From Antedon mediterranea (taxonomy: Eukaryota; Echinodermata; Crinoidea; Comatulida; Antedonidae): a DNA stretch of 64,000 nucleotides. Both the position numbers and the translations under genes were made by a program. The notes beneath the pieces are model-generated. The model was not told the origin of the DNA. It made no database searches and saw only the letters and a program-made list of their open reading frames with translations. The stretch lies in the NCBI RefSeq assembly GCF_964355755.1, contig NC_092673.1, positions 9,803,001-9,867,000 of the forward strand. Reading direction: 5' to 3'. Of this stretch, positions 51,001 to 60,893 are shown piece after piece. How positions within the stretch are numbered: the first letter of the stretch is position 1; the number at the start of each line of letters is the position of its first letter.

Positions 51001-53551
51001 TTTCTAAAATCATTATATAGACTGAGTAATAAAATAAAAATAATGATAGTAATTTATAATTATTAAAACGCTTAATTGCACACTGTTAAATTTGCAAGTT
51101 AAAAAGGAATTAAATCTTCCAACCCTCTATTATTAGCATCTATTTTAAAACAATTTTATAACATGACTATGCATATAATTTGGATTTAATTTAAGTTATT
51201 ACATATTTTGAGGTGAAATTTCCATTTAAATAATAATCATGATAACAAACTTTCTTGTGTTAGTATCGCATGAGTTGCAAACATTTCAGTTTTGATGACA
51301 TCATCAAGTCCAAACATGGATTACTTAACTATACACTATTATATAACACATAAATAAATTCATATAAATTTACAGTATTGGACAATTGTGGGTCACATGA
51401 TTTTAATAATTTCCATACAAAATAATGTACCATAATTGATTAATGTGACATTAACAATCAATTTTATTTATTTTAGATAATGAATCTGATTTGAACGATA
51501 CAGATGACAGTTCTGACTTCTCGATGAGATATAAAAATAATAAATATGACAAAGAGCACTGGAAAGAATGTATGCCAAAACAAGTCAACACACTGCCCTT
51601 TGATATCAATGGCTTAGAAGTTTATCATCTTTCCTGCAGTAAACAAAGTGAAATGATGAAAGTTTCAAAGGACGGAAGGCCATGGAACCGTTACTGCAAG
51701 ACTTCACGAAAACACTTTAAGGGGGTACGACGTATTTCACACTGTAAAGGATCGCCAATATGTAACAACCCGGAGTGCACATATCTGAAAATGTATGGGT
51801 GTCAAAACAGAAGCCAATTCGGTAAAGAGACGGGCATATTAGTGTGCTACACATGTGGGAAGGCAGCAGATCATGTAAAATGTTATGCCACGAAGGTATG
51901 GGAATACAGTAACGACATGGTGGTTGTTATGCATACTGGCTTCCACACATGTGTAGCAAAAAAACCAAATGTTTCTGTGGCCGTCATTGAAAAGGATATA
52001 AAACAGCATCCTGGTCTCAAGCCAAGTGCCATCGTTTCGGCCAAAATAAACGCAATCATGACCTCCAACAGCTTCAAGTGGAAAGATGTGGATGAGTTAG
52101 CTGAAAGATATAGTGAAATGAAAAGAGTCCACAATGCAAAGGAAAGGTTGAAGCAGGTGATGTTGCCACTTGGTGACAATTTTGAAGCTCTCGCGGATTT
52201 TAAACAGAAATGCGAGGAAAAGGATAAGTACCTAATATATCAGATAAATAACAGGACCTTTAACAACAAACATAGTTATGTTTTCAAGTCCAGCAAACAA
52301 ATGGCAGAACTGGCTCTATCAATGGACAGAGACCAAGATGGCATATTGTCAGGTGAATATGCCTATGTTGACGGCAAACATAACCACTGTAGAGGTTATG
52401 TTACGATCACATTATGGGTTTACCATCCAGTAATGAGACGAGTTGTTCGCCTTGCAGTGTGTGACACAGAGAAAGAGGACACCACTAACCTTGAAACATT
52501 TTGGAATGTTTTCAACGAGATGCTCTCTAACGCTGCTGGACGAACAGTAATTTTCAATCCCTGTGGTTTTGTTGCAGATGAAAATCATGCCAACTGGAAA
52601 AGTATCAAGAATGTGTTCGGCGATGATGGAGTTCGTAGAACTGTATCCTGCGAATTTCATTACAAGCAAAGTGTACAACGCCATTCAAAAAAAAATTCCG
52701 CAAGATGATGCTGCACAATTCATTGAGATTGCAAATTCTATGCTCACTGCATATTCCCTTACTGAACTTAATGAAGCATGCAAAGAAATGACCAAGTTCA
52801 CTGAGAAGCATCAAGTTCTTCAGAACTGGTATTCCTGGTGGTATGCTCGAAGAAGTCATATTTTTTGGGCTTACAAACCAAGTGATGCACCAGTTTCAAA
52901 CTTGGCTGAGGTAGGGCATGCTAAAATGAGTGTGTCAAAGCAAAAAATGTCCCTTTTAGAAGCAGCTAGGCAAGACGTAATCGATGCCATTAGACAACAA
53001 CCTGAGATTAACGGCTTCAAAGAAGGTCAACATAAGGGGAGGGGGGGGGGGGCAGAGGAGAAAGAGCAAATAAGAAAAAAGCATTGAAATACCGCAATGA
53101 AAAGAAGAGAGCTGCTCAATATGCAGAAGAGGTGGAGCATCTCTTCATTCCAGATCAAGGGTCTCATCGTCCGCCAGAACCAAAAAGGAGAAAATTAGCA
53201 AAAAGGGCACCAGTGAACAATGACGAGCATCCAGTATGTGTTTGTTTTTCAACGATGGTAATTAACCTTAAAACATGCTATGGGTGCAAAGAAAGATTTT
53301 CAGATCGCTATAGAAAAGAGCCAAATTATGTCATCTTAAAAGTCAACCTGAAAAGGAAATATACAAAAGATGGCAAAGAACATGTAGCATCGAAGGTATC
53401 TGCAGCCTACTTTCACCTAAACATGAACTGCGTAAGGAAGGTTAAACCGTACGCAGAAATCAACGAGATAGTCATTCACAATGAGGTAAAAGCACTCTTA
53501 AGAGCAGGACACAAACAGGTTTTAAAAATATTTGGAATGAAAGCAATATAG
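47035..53551 (+). CDS. Kinase-protease-transposase fusion gene, 8 exons
   Basis: Exons 47035-48058, 48527-48649, 48838-48924, 49261-49362, 49741-49842, 49975-50026, 50359-50986 and 51477-53551 have AG/GT borders and compatible phases throughout. Three homopolymer frame breaks remain: an A-run at ~47229, an A-run at ~52687 and a G-run at ~53041. If the last two take the lengths seen in the sister copies and the first gains one A, the coding length becomes 4191 nt, an exact multiple of three. Domains in order: TKL-like kinase, four SIM-like exon modules, tegument-USP-like cysteine protease, cysteine-rich region, MULE-like DDE transposase and zinc-binding tail. It could be a transposon that captured host exons, or a host gene fused to a transposase. 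I know of no described gene with this order. Confidence 0.7.
48527..48649 (+). CDS. Exon 2: first SIM-like acidic module
   Basis: Acceptor TTCTATTACAG, donor GTAAGA at 48650. After a Gly/Ser linker it encodes SNIDDCIDISEDEAKSSKS and NKSLNEHDIDC. IDIS followed by EDE fits the pattern of SUMO-interaction motifs (two branched residues around Asp, then Ser and acids). Phase 1 in, 2 out. Confidence 0.7.
48838..48924 (+). CDS. Exon 3: second SIM-like module (diverged, shortened)
   Basis: 87 bp, symmetric phase. Encodes DIDDCIEISEAEAKSSKG and NEHDIDC; five codons are missing against the 102-bp modules and two acidic or core positions differ. Confidence 0.7.
49261..49362 (+). CDS. Exon 4: third SIM-like module
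   Basis: 102 bp, symmetric phase, acceptor TTTATTTTATTAG, donor GTAAGA. Nearly identical to exon 5, with a GAA for GAC change late in the module (HEIDC). Confidence 0.72.
49741..49842 (+). CDS. Exon 5: fourth SIM-like module
   Basis: 102 bp; one or two bases differ from exon 4. The upstream intron end (TTCTTTATTTTATTAG) is also shared, so exon and flanking intron were duplicated together. Confidence 0.72.
49975..50026 (+). CDS. Exon 6: short linker
   Basis: 17 codons (TARQAFQYRRPTSELTM) between TTCTTTCAG and GTATGC. It restores phase 0 for the protease exon. Short, so less certain than its neighbours. Confidence 0.55.
50359..50986 (+). CDS. Exon 7: papain-fold protease resembling tegument-type USP
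   Basis: About 209 codons in phase 0. GDFHQASEEQFF followed by AGSQCCSISIMAI gives a G-x-Q-C nucleophile context (Cys at 50440-50442). WSLFDSHACN gives a D-x-H context (His at 50821-50823) about 127 residues later. The spacing and the FHQ...QC and FDSH signatures resemble the herpesvirus large-tegument ubiquitin-specific protease family (peptidase C76) and related domains found in metazoan transposon proteins. An OTU or Ulp1-like peptidase is the alternative. Activity is inferred only. Donor GTAAGC at 50987. Confidence 0.6.
51477..53551 (+). CDS. Exon 8: MULE-like DDE transposase with zinc-binding tail
   Basis: Acceptor TTATTTTAG; GAT formed across the junction. A cysteine/histidine-rich part (CKGSPICNNPEC, CYTCGKAADHVKC, HTGFHTC) is followed by the catalytic core. 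First Asp in YVDGKHNH (52370), second in GFVADENHANW (52577), CEFHYKQS after it, and a candidate Glu in SNLAEVGHAKM (52908), as in Mutator-like transposases. A basic region (KRRKLAKRAP) and CYGC...YFHLNMNC close the protein at TAG 53549. Frame breaks lie in an A-run (9 A where sister copies have 8) and a G-run at 53041. Confidence 0.78.
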
Positions 53552-54657
53552 ATTTGGAGGCTGCTATTTTTTAAATAATATTAAAATACAGTGTGATCAC
53601 TACCCATGAATACTTATAACTTGACATTTTATTATAAATACATCATGTAAACTTTTGGATCTCTGTGTTTTTTGGGGGTTGGCTGGGGAATGTGTTTATG
53701 TTGAACAAAGCTACAATATTTTAAAATATATCTGTTCTGTTAAGGGTATGTTCAGACTCACAGTGTACGGTTTGTTATCTGACGCAAGACGTCAAGGTGT
53801 TCAGACACAACGATCAACATTCCAATGCTTGCATTTAAAACACTCTGATAATCAGATCTAAGCAGATTGAACTATGTATACATTCATGATGAAAAATGCA
53901 TTACAGTTTACATTGTAAAGTTGTTTTTTGATATTTTTATTTATACAGTATAATGTTACCTTCAAAATACTGATTTGTTCTTACTACTTGCAGAATTGCA
54001 TTCTAATTCAAAATAATTTCAAACACAATTAGCACACGGCCAATTATCTGATTATTACAGTATTGTATTTAATTTATGAAAATATATCGCTGACGTGAAC
54101 TGTACTTTAAAATTTAAAACCTGATAGTTTGACGGTCAGCGATCTCGATGTATGCCTGCTATTAACCGTGGTCGTGTCTTCTTATTGGTTAAGGTTAAAA
54201 TCACTGATGCCTCACTGGATTAGCATTATTAAATCTACCCTCTTCTTCAAGGGTTACTAACGCAACTGGTGCGGCGTAACAGCTCCCTAACGCTAATCCG
54301 TGGCCTAGTTCACACACAAAAATATGTACGCCGCTTACATAATGCCACCTTAACTGAACATATCCTAAAGCAAACATATTCCTTATTATCTTTAGTTACA
54401 GAATTATAACAAACAAGTTCTATCTTGTAATAAACAGTGCTTTGAAACACGAGGTTTAATTAATAACCATAAACTTAAATATTGTTTTTAATTCTGTACA
54501 TTTTTATTTTTAAGAAAGGTTTTAGAATTCAATATTGTCTAGAAAACAATTCTTTTTAAAGGGATTTACAGTACAATCTATATATAAATTTACGTAAGGG
54601 CAAAATTCGGTAAATCGCGCGTTATTTCTAGAATGTTTACTCGATGGTATATAAAGT
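53552..54657 (+). other. 3' flank of the fusion gene within the tandem unit
   Basis: Non-coding on inspection. It includes TATCGCTGACGTGA / ACGGTCAGCGATCT near-inverted words at 54085-54155 and ends with a TATATAAAG box 10 bases before the next unit. No plain AATAAA was seen close to the stop; ATTATAAATA at 53630 is the nearest weak variant. Confidence 0.45.
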
Positions 54658-55063
54658 TGGTTTTGTTGCAGATGAAAATCATGCCAACTGGAAAAGTATC
54701 AAGAATGTGTTCAGCGATGATGGAGTTCGTAGAACTGTATCCTGCGAATTTCATTACAAGCAAAGTGTACAACGCCATTCAAAAAAAATTCCGCAAGATG
54801 ATGCTGCACAATTCATTGAGATTGCAAATTCTATGCTCACTGCATATTCCCTTACTGAACTTAATGAAGCATGCAAAGAAATGACCAAGTTCACTGAGAA
54901 GCATCAAGTTCTTCAGAACTGGTATTCCTGGTGGTATGCTCGAAGAAGTCATATTTTTTGGGCTTACAAACCAAGTGATGCACCAGTTTCAAACTTGGCT
55001 GAGGTAGGGCATGCTAAAATGAGTGTGTCAAAGTGTAATAAATTACCATTCCCTAACATATAG
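54644..55063 (+). pseudogene. Transposase segment, unit 2, 5' part before insertion
   Basis: Carries the second Asp motif (VADENHANW), CEFHYKQS and the Glu motif (LAEVGHAKM) in one open frame with 8 A in the homopolymer, so it lacks the frameshift of unit 1. It then runs into the LTR at 55034. It lacks the first catalytic Asp. Confidence 0.85.
54647..54655 (+). promoter_or_regulatory. TATA-box-like sequence at unit junction 1
   Basis: GGTATATAAAG immediately precedes the duplicated coding segment. The same sequence precedes unit 3 (59896-59904). Promoter function is untested. Confidence 0.3.
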
Positions 55064-55534
55064 AGTAACATAGTATTTACATGAACATTCTAGAATAAGA
55101 TGTTTTGATTTAAGAAACCATGTATAATTAATAAGAACAATCAAGAACATTCCAGAAGTGCTATTAATAGAAACTGTAATCATGTAATAATGAGAAGTAT
55201 AAGGAATGATCTAGAAGGTTATGAACATATTGTATATAAGGGGAAGTATGACAATTGTAAGAGGGAGAAGGATTTTTGATTGAAGCATTTATTTTGAAGA
55301 AGGTTGTTGGATTAGAGGTTGGATTAGAGGTTGGATGTTATATTGTAAAGTCATTGTGAAGCTGTTGTTTAAAGTGCTTACTGGATTGTTAAAAGTTGAA
55401 GTTGATTGAAATTAAAGCTTTGTTTTGAGTTATTTTACAACTTTGTGGATTTTGTGTGTATACTTTTATGTCACAAGGGAGTTCCTAAAGTATTTTCAAC
55501 CGCTCGGAAACATACGTGAGAGGAGTTCGTGACA
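55034..55534 (+). repeat. Gypsy 5' LTR, 501 bp
   Basis: TGTAATAAATTACC ... GAGTTCGTGACA. Matches 57686-58186 with one difference seen. Confidence 0.94.
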
Positions 55535-55863
55535 TAATTTGGTGGCAGCGGTTATTTCGATCTACTGTTCGACTTAACTGTGTATTTATCTACGGTTGTG
55601 ATATTTTGTGTAGCAGTTTGATCTACTGTATTTTGCCATAGATTGGTGGCTGTTTTAGGATCAACTGTACTTTATTGATTTTGTGAAAGCGGTACTTACG
55701 ATACTGTGATATTTTACGGAAGCCGCGGTGCTACGTTTTGTTTAATCGTAAGTACACAAACATTGTTTTAAGAACACTACATTGTTTATTTGGAACAGTA
55801 GACTTGTGAACGTCTCGGTAACTACGATTAACTAGTAACAAGACCCTCATCCAGATTTAAAAT

Positions 55864-57612
55864 ATGGCTGATAAACAATCAACAACAAGATCCGGTAGAG
55901 AATACAGCGGCGGCGATGAAACTGATTCGGATGTAGAATCAGTTCAATCAGTACAACCTGAACAACAGGCAGAAGAGTCTGGACCAACCAGTGGACATAA
56001 CCCTACAGGGGCTGACTCATTTTCAAAAGATTTGTTGTTGTTGATGCAGCAGCAAATGCAACAGCAAATGCAACAGCAAATGCAACAGCAAATGCAGCAA
56101 CAAATGCAACAGCAGAATCTTATGATGCAGCAGATGATGGACAGACAAGAACGTTTACGTAGGGAAGATATGGAGAAACAGCAAGCATTAGTAATGGCGT
56201 TAATGGATAAGCAAAAGGACAGTGAGGAGAAACGATTAAAGGACATAATGAGATTGAAGGAAGTTCAGATTGCAAAACTTTCTGATAGTGAGGATATTGA
56301 AAATTATCTTACTACGTTTGAACGAATTGCTAACACCTATGAGTGGCGAAAAGAACACTGGGTAGTAAAACTAATACCTCATTTGACAGGCAAAGCAAGA
56401 GCAGCCTATGCATCACTACCAGTGACAGAAAGTAACCAGTACGATATAGTGAAGAAAGCAATATTACAAAGGTATGACATAACTGAAGAGACATATAGAC
56501 AAAGGTCAATTAAAAAGAAAAGTGAAGAAAGTTATAGAGAAATGTATGTTAGGTTGAAAGACTTATTTACTAAGTGGGCTAGGCCTGCTGATAAAAGCAA
56601 AGAGGATTTAGCTGAAATTGTTATTTTAGAGCAATTAATAGATATTATGCCCACAGGGGTACAAATTTGGGTTAAAGAACATAAACCAGATTCTGGATTA
56701 AATGCTGCAGAATTAGCAGATAATTATTTTCAAGCTAGAAAAGGTATCGATTTTGAGAAAAAGTTTCAAAATAGAAAACACGAAAATCGAAACAACCAGG
56801 AGAAAACAGTGAAAGGCACTCCTGAAGTTGACACTAGAGATCATGCTAGAAAAGAAAAACTAAGAGAGGAAAACGAATTAAAGTCGGAAAAAGCTTCTGG
56901 GGTTATTTCACATCAGTTAGATGATGTGGTTAATTTTCAAGAAGAATTTGGACATTTAGATGGCCAACTACTCAGTAACAACCCTCCCAAGGAAAAAGTT
57001 CATAAAACCAGAAGTGAGAAACGAAAAGTTAGGAAAGAGTTTGCAAAAACAAAGGAAGCTCAATCTAGCCAAGATAGTGAATTAGACATTTTAGATATTG
57101 GCAGAGATAAAATTAAGGATTATCAGGTTAAGGATAGAACTTTAATTTCACTTCGAGAACAGATGTTAGTACAGAAGGATGATGACACTATAAAGATAGT
57201 CTGTAAGGATGGAATTTTATTTAGGCAGGTTTTCACTAAACACCAGACAGAACCAATAGAGCAATTAGTAGTTCCATACCCTTGCCGTAATAGTGTATTG
57301 AAAGTCTCACATGATATTCCTTTGGCAGGTCATTTAGGTAGGAAAAAGACATTAGATAGGATAAAGCAGAGATTCTTTTGGCCTGGTATTAGAAAGGATG
57401 TGACCGAATATTGTAACACTTGTGAAAATTGTCAGAAAACTTCAAAGTATAAAACTAAATTGAAGGCCCCGATGATTCCTATGTCAGTAATTGTTAGTGA
57501 ACCATTCCGACAAATTTACATGAATATTGTTGGTTCATTATTAGTAATTATTAATAATTATGTTGTATGTTATTATGGCGTATTTAAGTTTTATAGACTA
57601 GGAGTGGGTTAA
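55864..57612 (+). CDS. SCAN-like Gag fused to integrase zinc-finger domain
   Basis: 582 codons without interruption from ATG 55864. The N-terminus has an acidic/Ser region, then an MQQQ repeat (residues ~60-85) in a Gln/Met-rich coiled-coil-like stretch. Next comes a capsid-like part with WRKEHWVVKLIPHLTGKARA and ILQRYDITEETYRQR, close to the SCAN domain of the Gmr1-type gypsy lineage. After a charged linker the protein joins the integrase HHCC zinc finger (HDIPLAGHLGRKKTLDRIKQ, CNTCENCQKT) and stops shortly after. The Gag zinc knuckle, protease, reverse transcriptase, RNase H and integrase catalytic core are missing. Confidence 0.88.
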   Translation: MADKQSTTRSGREYSGGDETDSDVESVQSVQPEQQAEESGPTSGHNPTGADSFSKDLLLLMQQQMQQQMQQQMQQQMQQQMQQQNLMMQQMMDRQERLRREDMEKQQALVMALMDKQKDSEEKRLKDIMRLKEVQIAKLSDSEDIENYLTTFERIANTYEWRKEHWVVKLIPHLTGKARAAYASLPVTESNQYDIVKKAILQRYDITEETYRQRSIKKKSEESYREMYVRLKDLFTKWARPADKSKEDLAEIVILEQLIDIMPTGVQIWVKEHKPDSGLNAAELADNYFQARKGIDFEKKFQNRKHENRNNQEKTVKGTPEVDTRDHARKEKLREENELKSEKASGVISHQLDDVVNFQEEFGHLDGQLLSNNPPKEKVHKTRSEKRKVRKEFAKTKEAQSSQDSELDILDIGRDKIKDYQVKDRTLISLREQMLVQKDDDTIKIVCKDGILFRQVFTKHQTEPIEQLVVPYPCRNSVLKVSHDIPLAGHLGRKKTLDRIKQRFFWPGIRKDVTEYCNTCENCQKTSKYKTKLKAPMIPMSVIVSEPFRQIYMNIVGSLLVIINNYVVCYYGVFKFYRLGVG

Positions 57613-57685
57613 GTTTTGACACGTCCGTGTATACTAGCCCCTCAAAACTCCAAGAAAGAGTCTTGAGCTCAGAAAGAGGGGGGAG

Positions 57686-58186
57686 TGTAATAAATTACCA
57701 TTCCCTAACATATAGAGTAACATAGTATTTACATGAACATTCTAGAATAAGATGTTTTGATTTAAGAAACCATGTATAATTAATAAGAACAATCAAGAAT
57801 ATTCCAGAAGTGCTATTAATAGAAACTGTAATCATGTAATAATGAGAAGTATAAGGAATGATCTAGAAGGTTATGAACATATTGTATATAAGGGGAAGTA
57901 TGACAATTGTAAGAGGGAGAAGGATTTTTGATTGAAGCATTTATTTTGAAGAAGGTTGTTGGATTAGAGGTTGGATTAGAGGTTGGATGTTATATTGTAA
58001 AGTCATTGTGAAGCTGTTGTTTAAAGTGCTTACTGGATTGTTAAAAGTTGAAGTTGATTGAAATTAAAGCTTTGTTTTGAGTTATTTTACAACTTTGTGG
58101 ATTTTGTGTGTATACTTTTATGTCACAAGGGAGTTCCTAAAGTATTTTCAACCGCTCGGAAACATACGTGAGAGGAGTTCGTGACA
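57686..58186 (+). repeat. Gypsy 3' LTR, 501 bp
   Basis: TGTAATAAATTACC ... GTTCGTGACA, directly followed by CAAAG and the resumed transposase sequence. Confidence 0.94.
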
Positions 58187-58800
58187 CAAAGCAAAAAATG
58201 TCCCTTTTAGAAGCAGCTAGGCAAGACGTAATCGATGCCATTAGACAACAACCTGAGATTAACGGCTTCAAAGAAGGTCAACATAAGGGGGGGGGGGGGG
58301 GCAGAGGAGAAAGAGCAAATAAGAAAAAAGCGTTGAAATACCGCAATGAAAAGAAGAGAGCTGCTCAATATGCAGAAGAGGTGGAGCATCTCTTCATTCC
58401 AGATCAAGGGTCTCATCGTCCGCCAGAACCAAAAAGGAGAAAATTAGCAAAAAGGGCACCAGTGAACAATGACGAGCATCCAGTATGTGTTTGTTTTTCA
58501 ACGATGGTAATTAACCTTAAAACATGCTATGGGTGCAAAGAAAGATTTTCAGATCGCTATAGAAAAGAGCCAAATTATGTCATCTTAAAAGTCAACCTGA
58601 AAAGGAAATATACAAAAGATGGCAAAGAACATGTAGCATCGAAGGTATCTGCAGCCTACTTTCACCTAAACATGAACTGCGTAAGGAAGGTTAAACCGTA
58701 CGCAGAAATCAACGAGATAGTCATTCACAATGAGGTAAAAGCACTCTTAAGAGCAGGACACAAACAGGTTTTAAAAATATTTGGAATGAAAGCAATATAG
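58187..58800 (+). pseudogene. Transposase C-terminal segment, unit 2, after insertion
   Basis: Resumes at KQKMSLLEAARQDVIDA and runs in a single frame through a 15-base G-run, KRRKLAKRAP and the CYGC...YFHLNMNC zinc-binding tail to TAG. This copy has the G-run length that keeps the frame open, unlike units 1 and 3. The frame continues 19 bases back into the LTR. Confidence 0.88.
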
Positions 58801-59892
58801 ATTTGGAGGCTGCTATTTTTTAAATAATATTAAAATACAGTGTGATCACTACCCATGAATACTTATAACTTGACATTTTATTATAAATACATCATGTAAA
58901 CTTTTGGATCTCTGTGTTTTTTGGGGGTTGGCTGGGGAATGTGTTTATGTTGAACAAAGCTACAATATTTTAAAATATATCTGTTCTGTTAAGGGTATGT
59001 TCAGACTCACAGTGTACGGTTTGTTATCTGACGCAAGACGTCAAGGTGTTCAGACACAACGATCAACATTCCAATGCTTGCATTTAAAACACTCTGATAA
59101 TCAGATCTAAGCAGATTGAACTATGTATACATTCATGATGAAAAATGCATTACAGTTTACATTGTAAAGTTGTTTTTTGATATTTTTATTTATACAGTAT
59201 AATGTTACCTTCAAAATACTGATTTGTTCTTACTACTTGCAGAATTGCATTCTAATTCAAAATAATTTCAAACACAATTAGCACACGGCCAATTATCTGA
59301 TTATTACAGTATTGTATTTAATTTATGAAAATATATCGCTGACGTGAACTGTACTTTAAAATTTAAAACCTGATAGTTTGACGGTCAGCGATCTCGATGT
59401 ATGCCTGCTATTAACCGTGGTCGTGTCTTCTTATTGGTTAAGGTTAAAATCACTGATGCCTCACTGGATTAGCATTATTAAATCTACCCTCTTCTTCAAG
59501 GGTTACTAACGCAACTGGTGCGGCGTAACAGCTCCCTAACGCTAATCCGTGGCCTAGTTCACACACAAAAATATGTACGCCGCTTACATAATGCCACCTT
59601 AACTGAACATATCCTAAAGCAAACATATTCCTTATTATCTTTAGTTACAGAATTATAACAAACAAGTTCTATCTTGTAATAAACAGTGCTTTGAAACACG
59701 AGGTTTAATTAATAACCATAAACTTAAATATTGTTTTTAATTCTGTACATTTTTATTTTTAAGAAAGGTTTTAGAATTCAATATTGTCTAGAAAACAATT
59801 CTTTTTAAAGGGATTTACAGTACAATCTATATATAAATTTACGTAAGGGCAAAATTCGGTAAATCGCGCGTTATTTCTAGAATGTTTACTCG

Positions 59893-60893
59893 ATGGTATA
59901 TAAAGTTGGTTTTGTTGCAGATGAAAATCATGCCAACTGGAAAAGTATCAAGAATGTGTTCGGCGATGATGGAGTTCGTAGAACTGTATCCTGCGAATTT
60001 CATTACAAGCAAAGTGTACAACGCCATTCAAAAAAAATTCCGCAAGATGATGCTGCACAATTCATTGAGATTGCAAATTCTATGCTCACTGCATATTCCC
60101 TTACTGAACTTAATGAAGCATGCAAAGAAATGACCAAGTTCACTGAGAAGCATCAAGTTCTTCAGAACTGGTATTCCTGGTGGTATGCTCGAAGAAGTCA
60201 TATTTTTTGGGCTTACAAACCAAGTGATGCACCAGTTTCAAACTTGGCTGAGGTAGGGCATGCTAAAATGAGTGTGTCAAAGCAAAAAATGTCCCTTTTA
60301 GAAGCAGCTAGGCAAGACGTAATCGATGCCATTAGACAACAACCTGAGATTAACGGCTTCAAAGAAGGTCAACATAAGGGGGGGGGGGGGGGGGCAGAGG
60401 AGAAAGAGCAAATAAGAAAAAAGCGTTGAAATACCGCAATGAAAAGAAGAGAGCTGCTCAATATGCAGAAGAGGTGGAGCATCTCTTCATTCCAGATCAA
60501 GGGTCTCATCGTCCGCCAGAACCAAAAAGGAGAAAATTAGCAAAAAGGGCACCAGTGAACAATGACGAGCATCCAGTATGTGTTTGTTTTTCAACGATGG
60601 TAATTAACCTTAAAACATGCTATGGGTGCAAAGAAAGATTTTCAGATCGCTATAGAAAAGAGCCAAATTATGTCATCTTAAAAGTCAACCTGAAAAGGAA
60701 ATATACAAAAGATGGCAAAGAACATGTAGCATCGAAGGTATCTGCAGCCTACTTTCACCTAAACATGAACTGCGTAAGGAAGGTTAAACCGTACGCAGAA
60801 ATCAACGAGATAGTCATTCACAATGAGGTAAAAGCACTCTTAAGAGCAGGACACAAACAGGTTTTAAAAATATTTGGAATGAAAGCAATATAG
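59893..60893 (+). pseudogene. Transposase C-terminal segment, unit 3
   Basis: Two frames (59893-60429 and 60426-60893) are joined across a 17-base G-run that breaks the reading frame. The A-run has 8 bases. Second Asp, CEFHYKQS, Glu and the zinc-binding tail are all present; the first Asp and everything upstream are absent. Confidence 0.87.

Larger units (their letters stand above)
52564..54657 (+). repeat. Tandem unit 1 (2094 bp) of gene 3' end
   Basis: Runs from TGGTTTTGTTGCAG, just before the second catalytic Asp codon, through the stop and about 1.1 kb of non-coding DNA to GGTATATAAAGT. Units 2 and 3 repeat it almost exactly. Breakpoints share TGGTT. Confidence 0.95.
55034..58186 (+). 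mobile_element. Young, internally deleted Ty3/gypsy element
   Basis: 3153 bp between CAAAG duplications (55029-55033, 58187-58191). The two 501-bp LTRs differ at one position that I can see (CAAGAACATT against CAAGAATATT). A TTTGGTGGCAGCGG primer-site-like sequence follows the 5' LTR, and AGAAAGAGGGGGGAG precedes the 3' LTR. A single ORF is encoded; protease, reverse transcriptase and the integrase core are absent, so movement would need helper proteins. Confidence 0.94.
54658..59906 (+). repeat. Tandem unit 2, split by a gypsy element
   Basis: 5249 bp in total; removing 3153 bp of element and 5 bp of target duplication leaves 2091 bp. The 3-base difference from unit 1 is explained by one A and two G in homopolymers. 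Confidence 0.95.

Noticed and set aside
55944-56246. Minus-strand Cys-rich frame opposite the MQQQ repeat
   Set aside because: CCICCCI repeats are the complement of the Gln/Met repeat codons in the Gag ORF.
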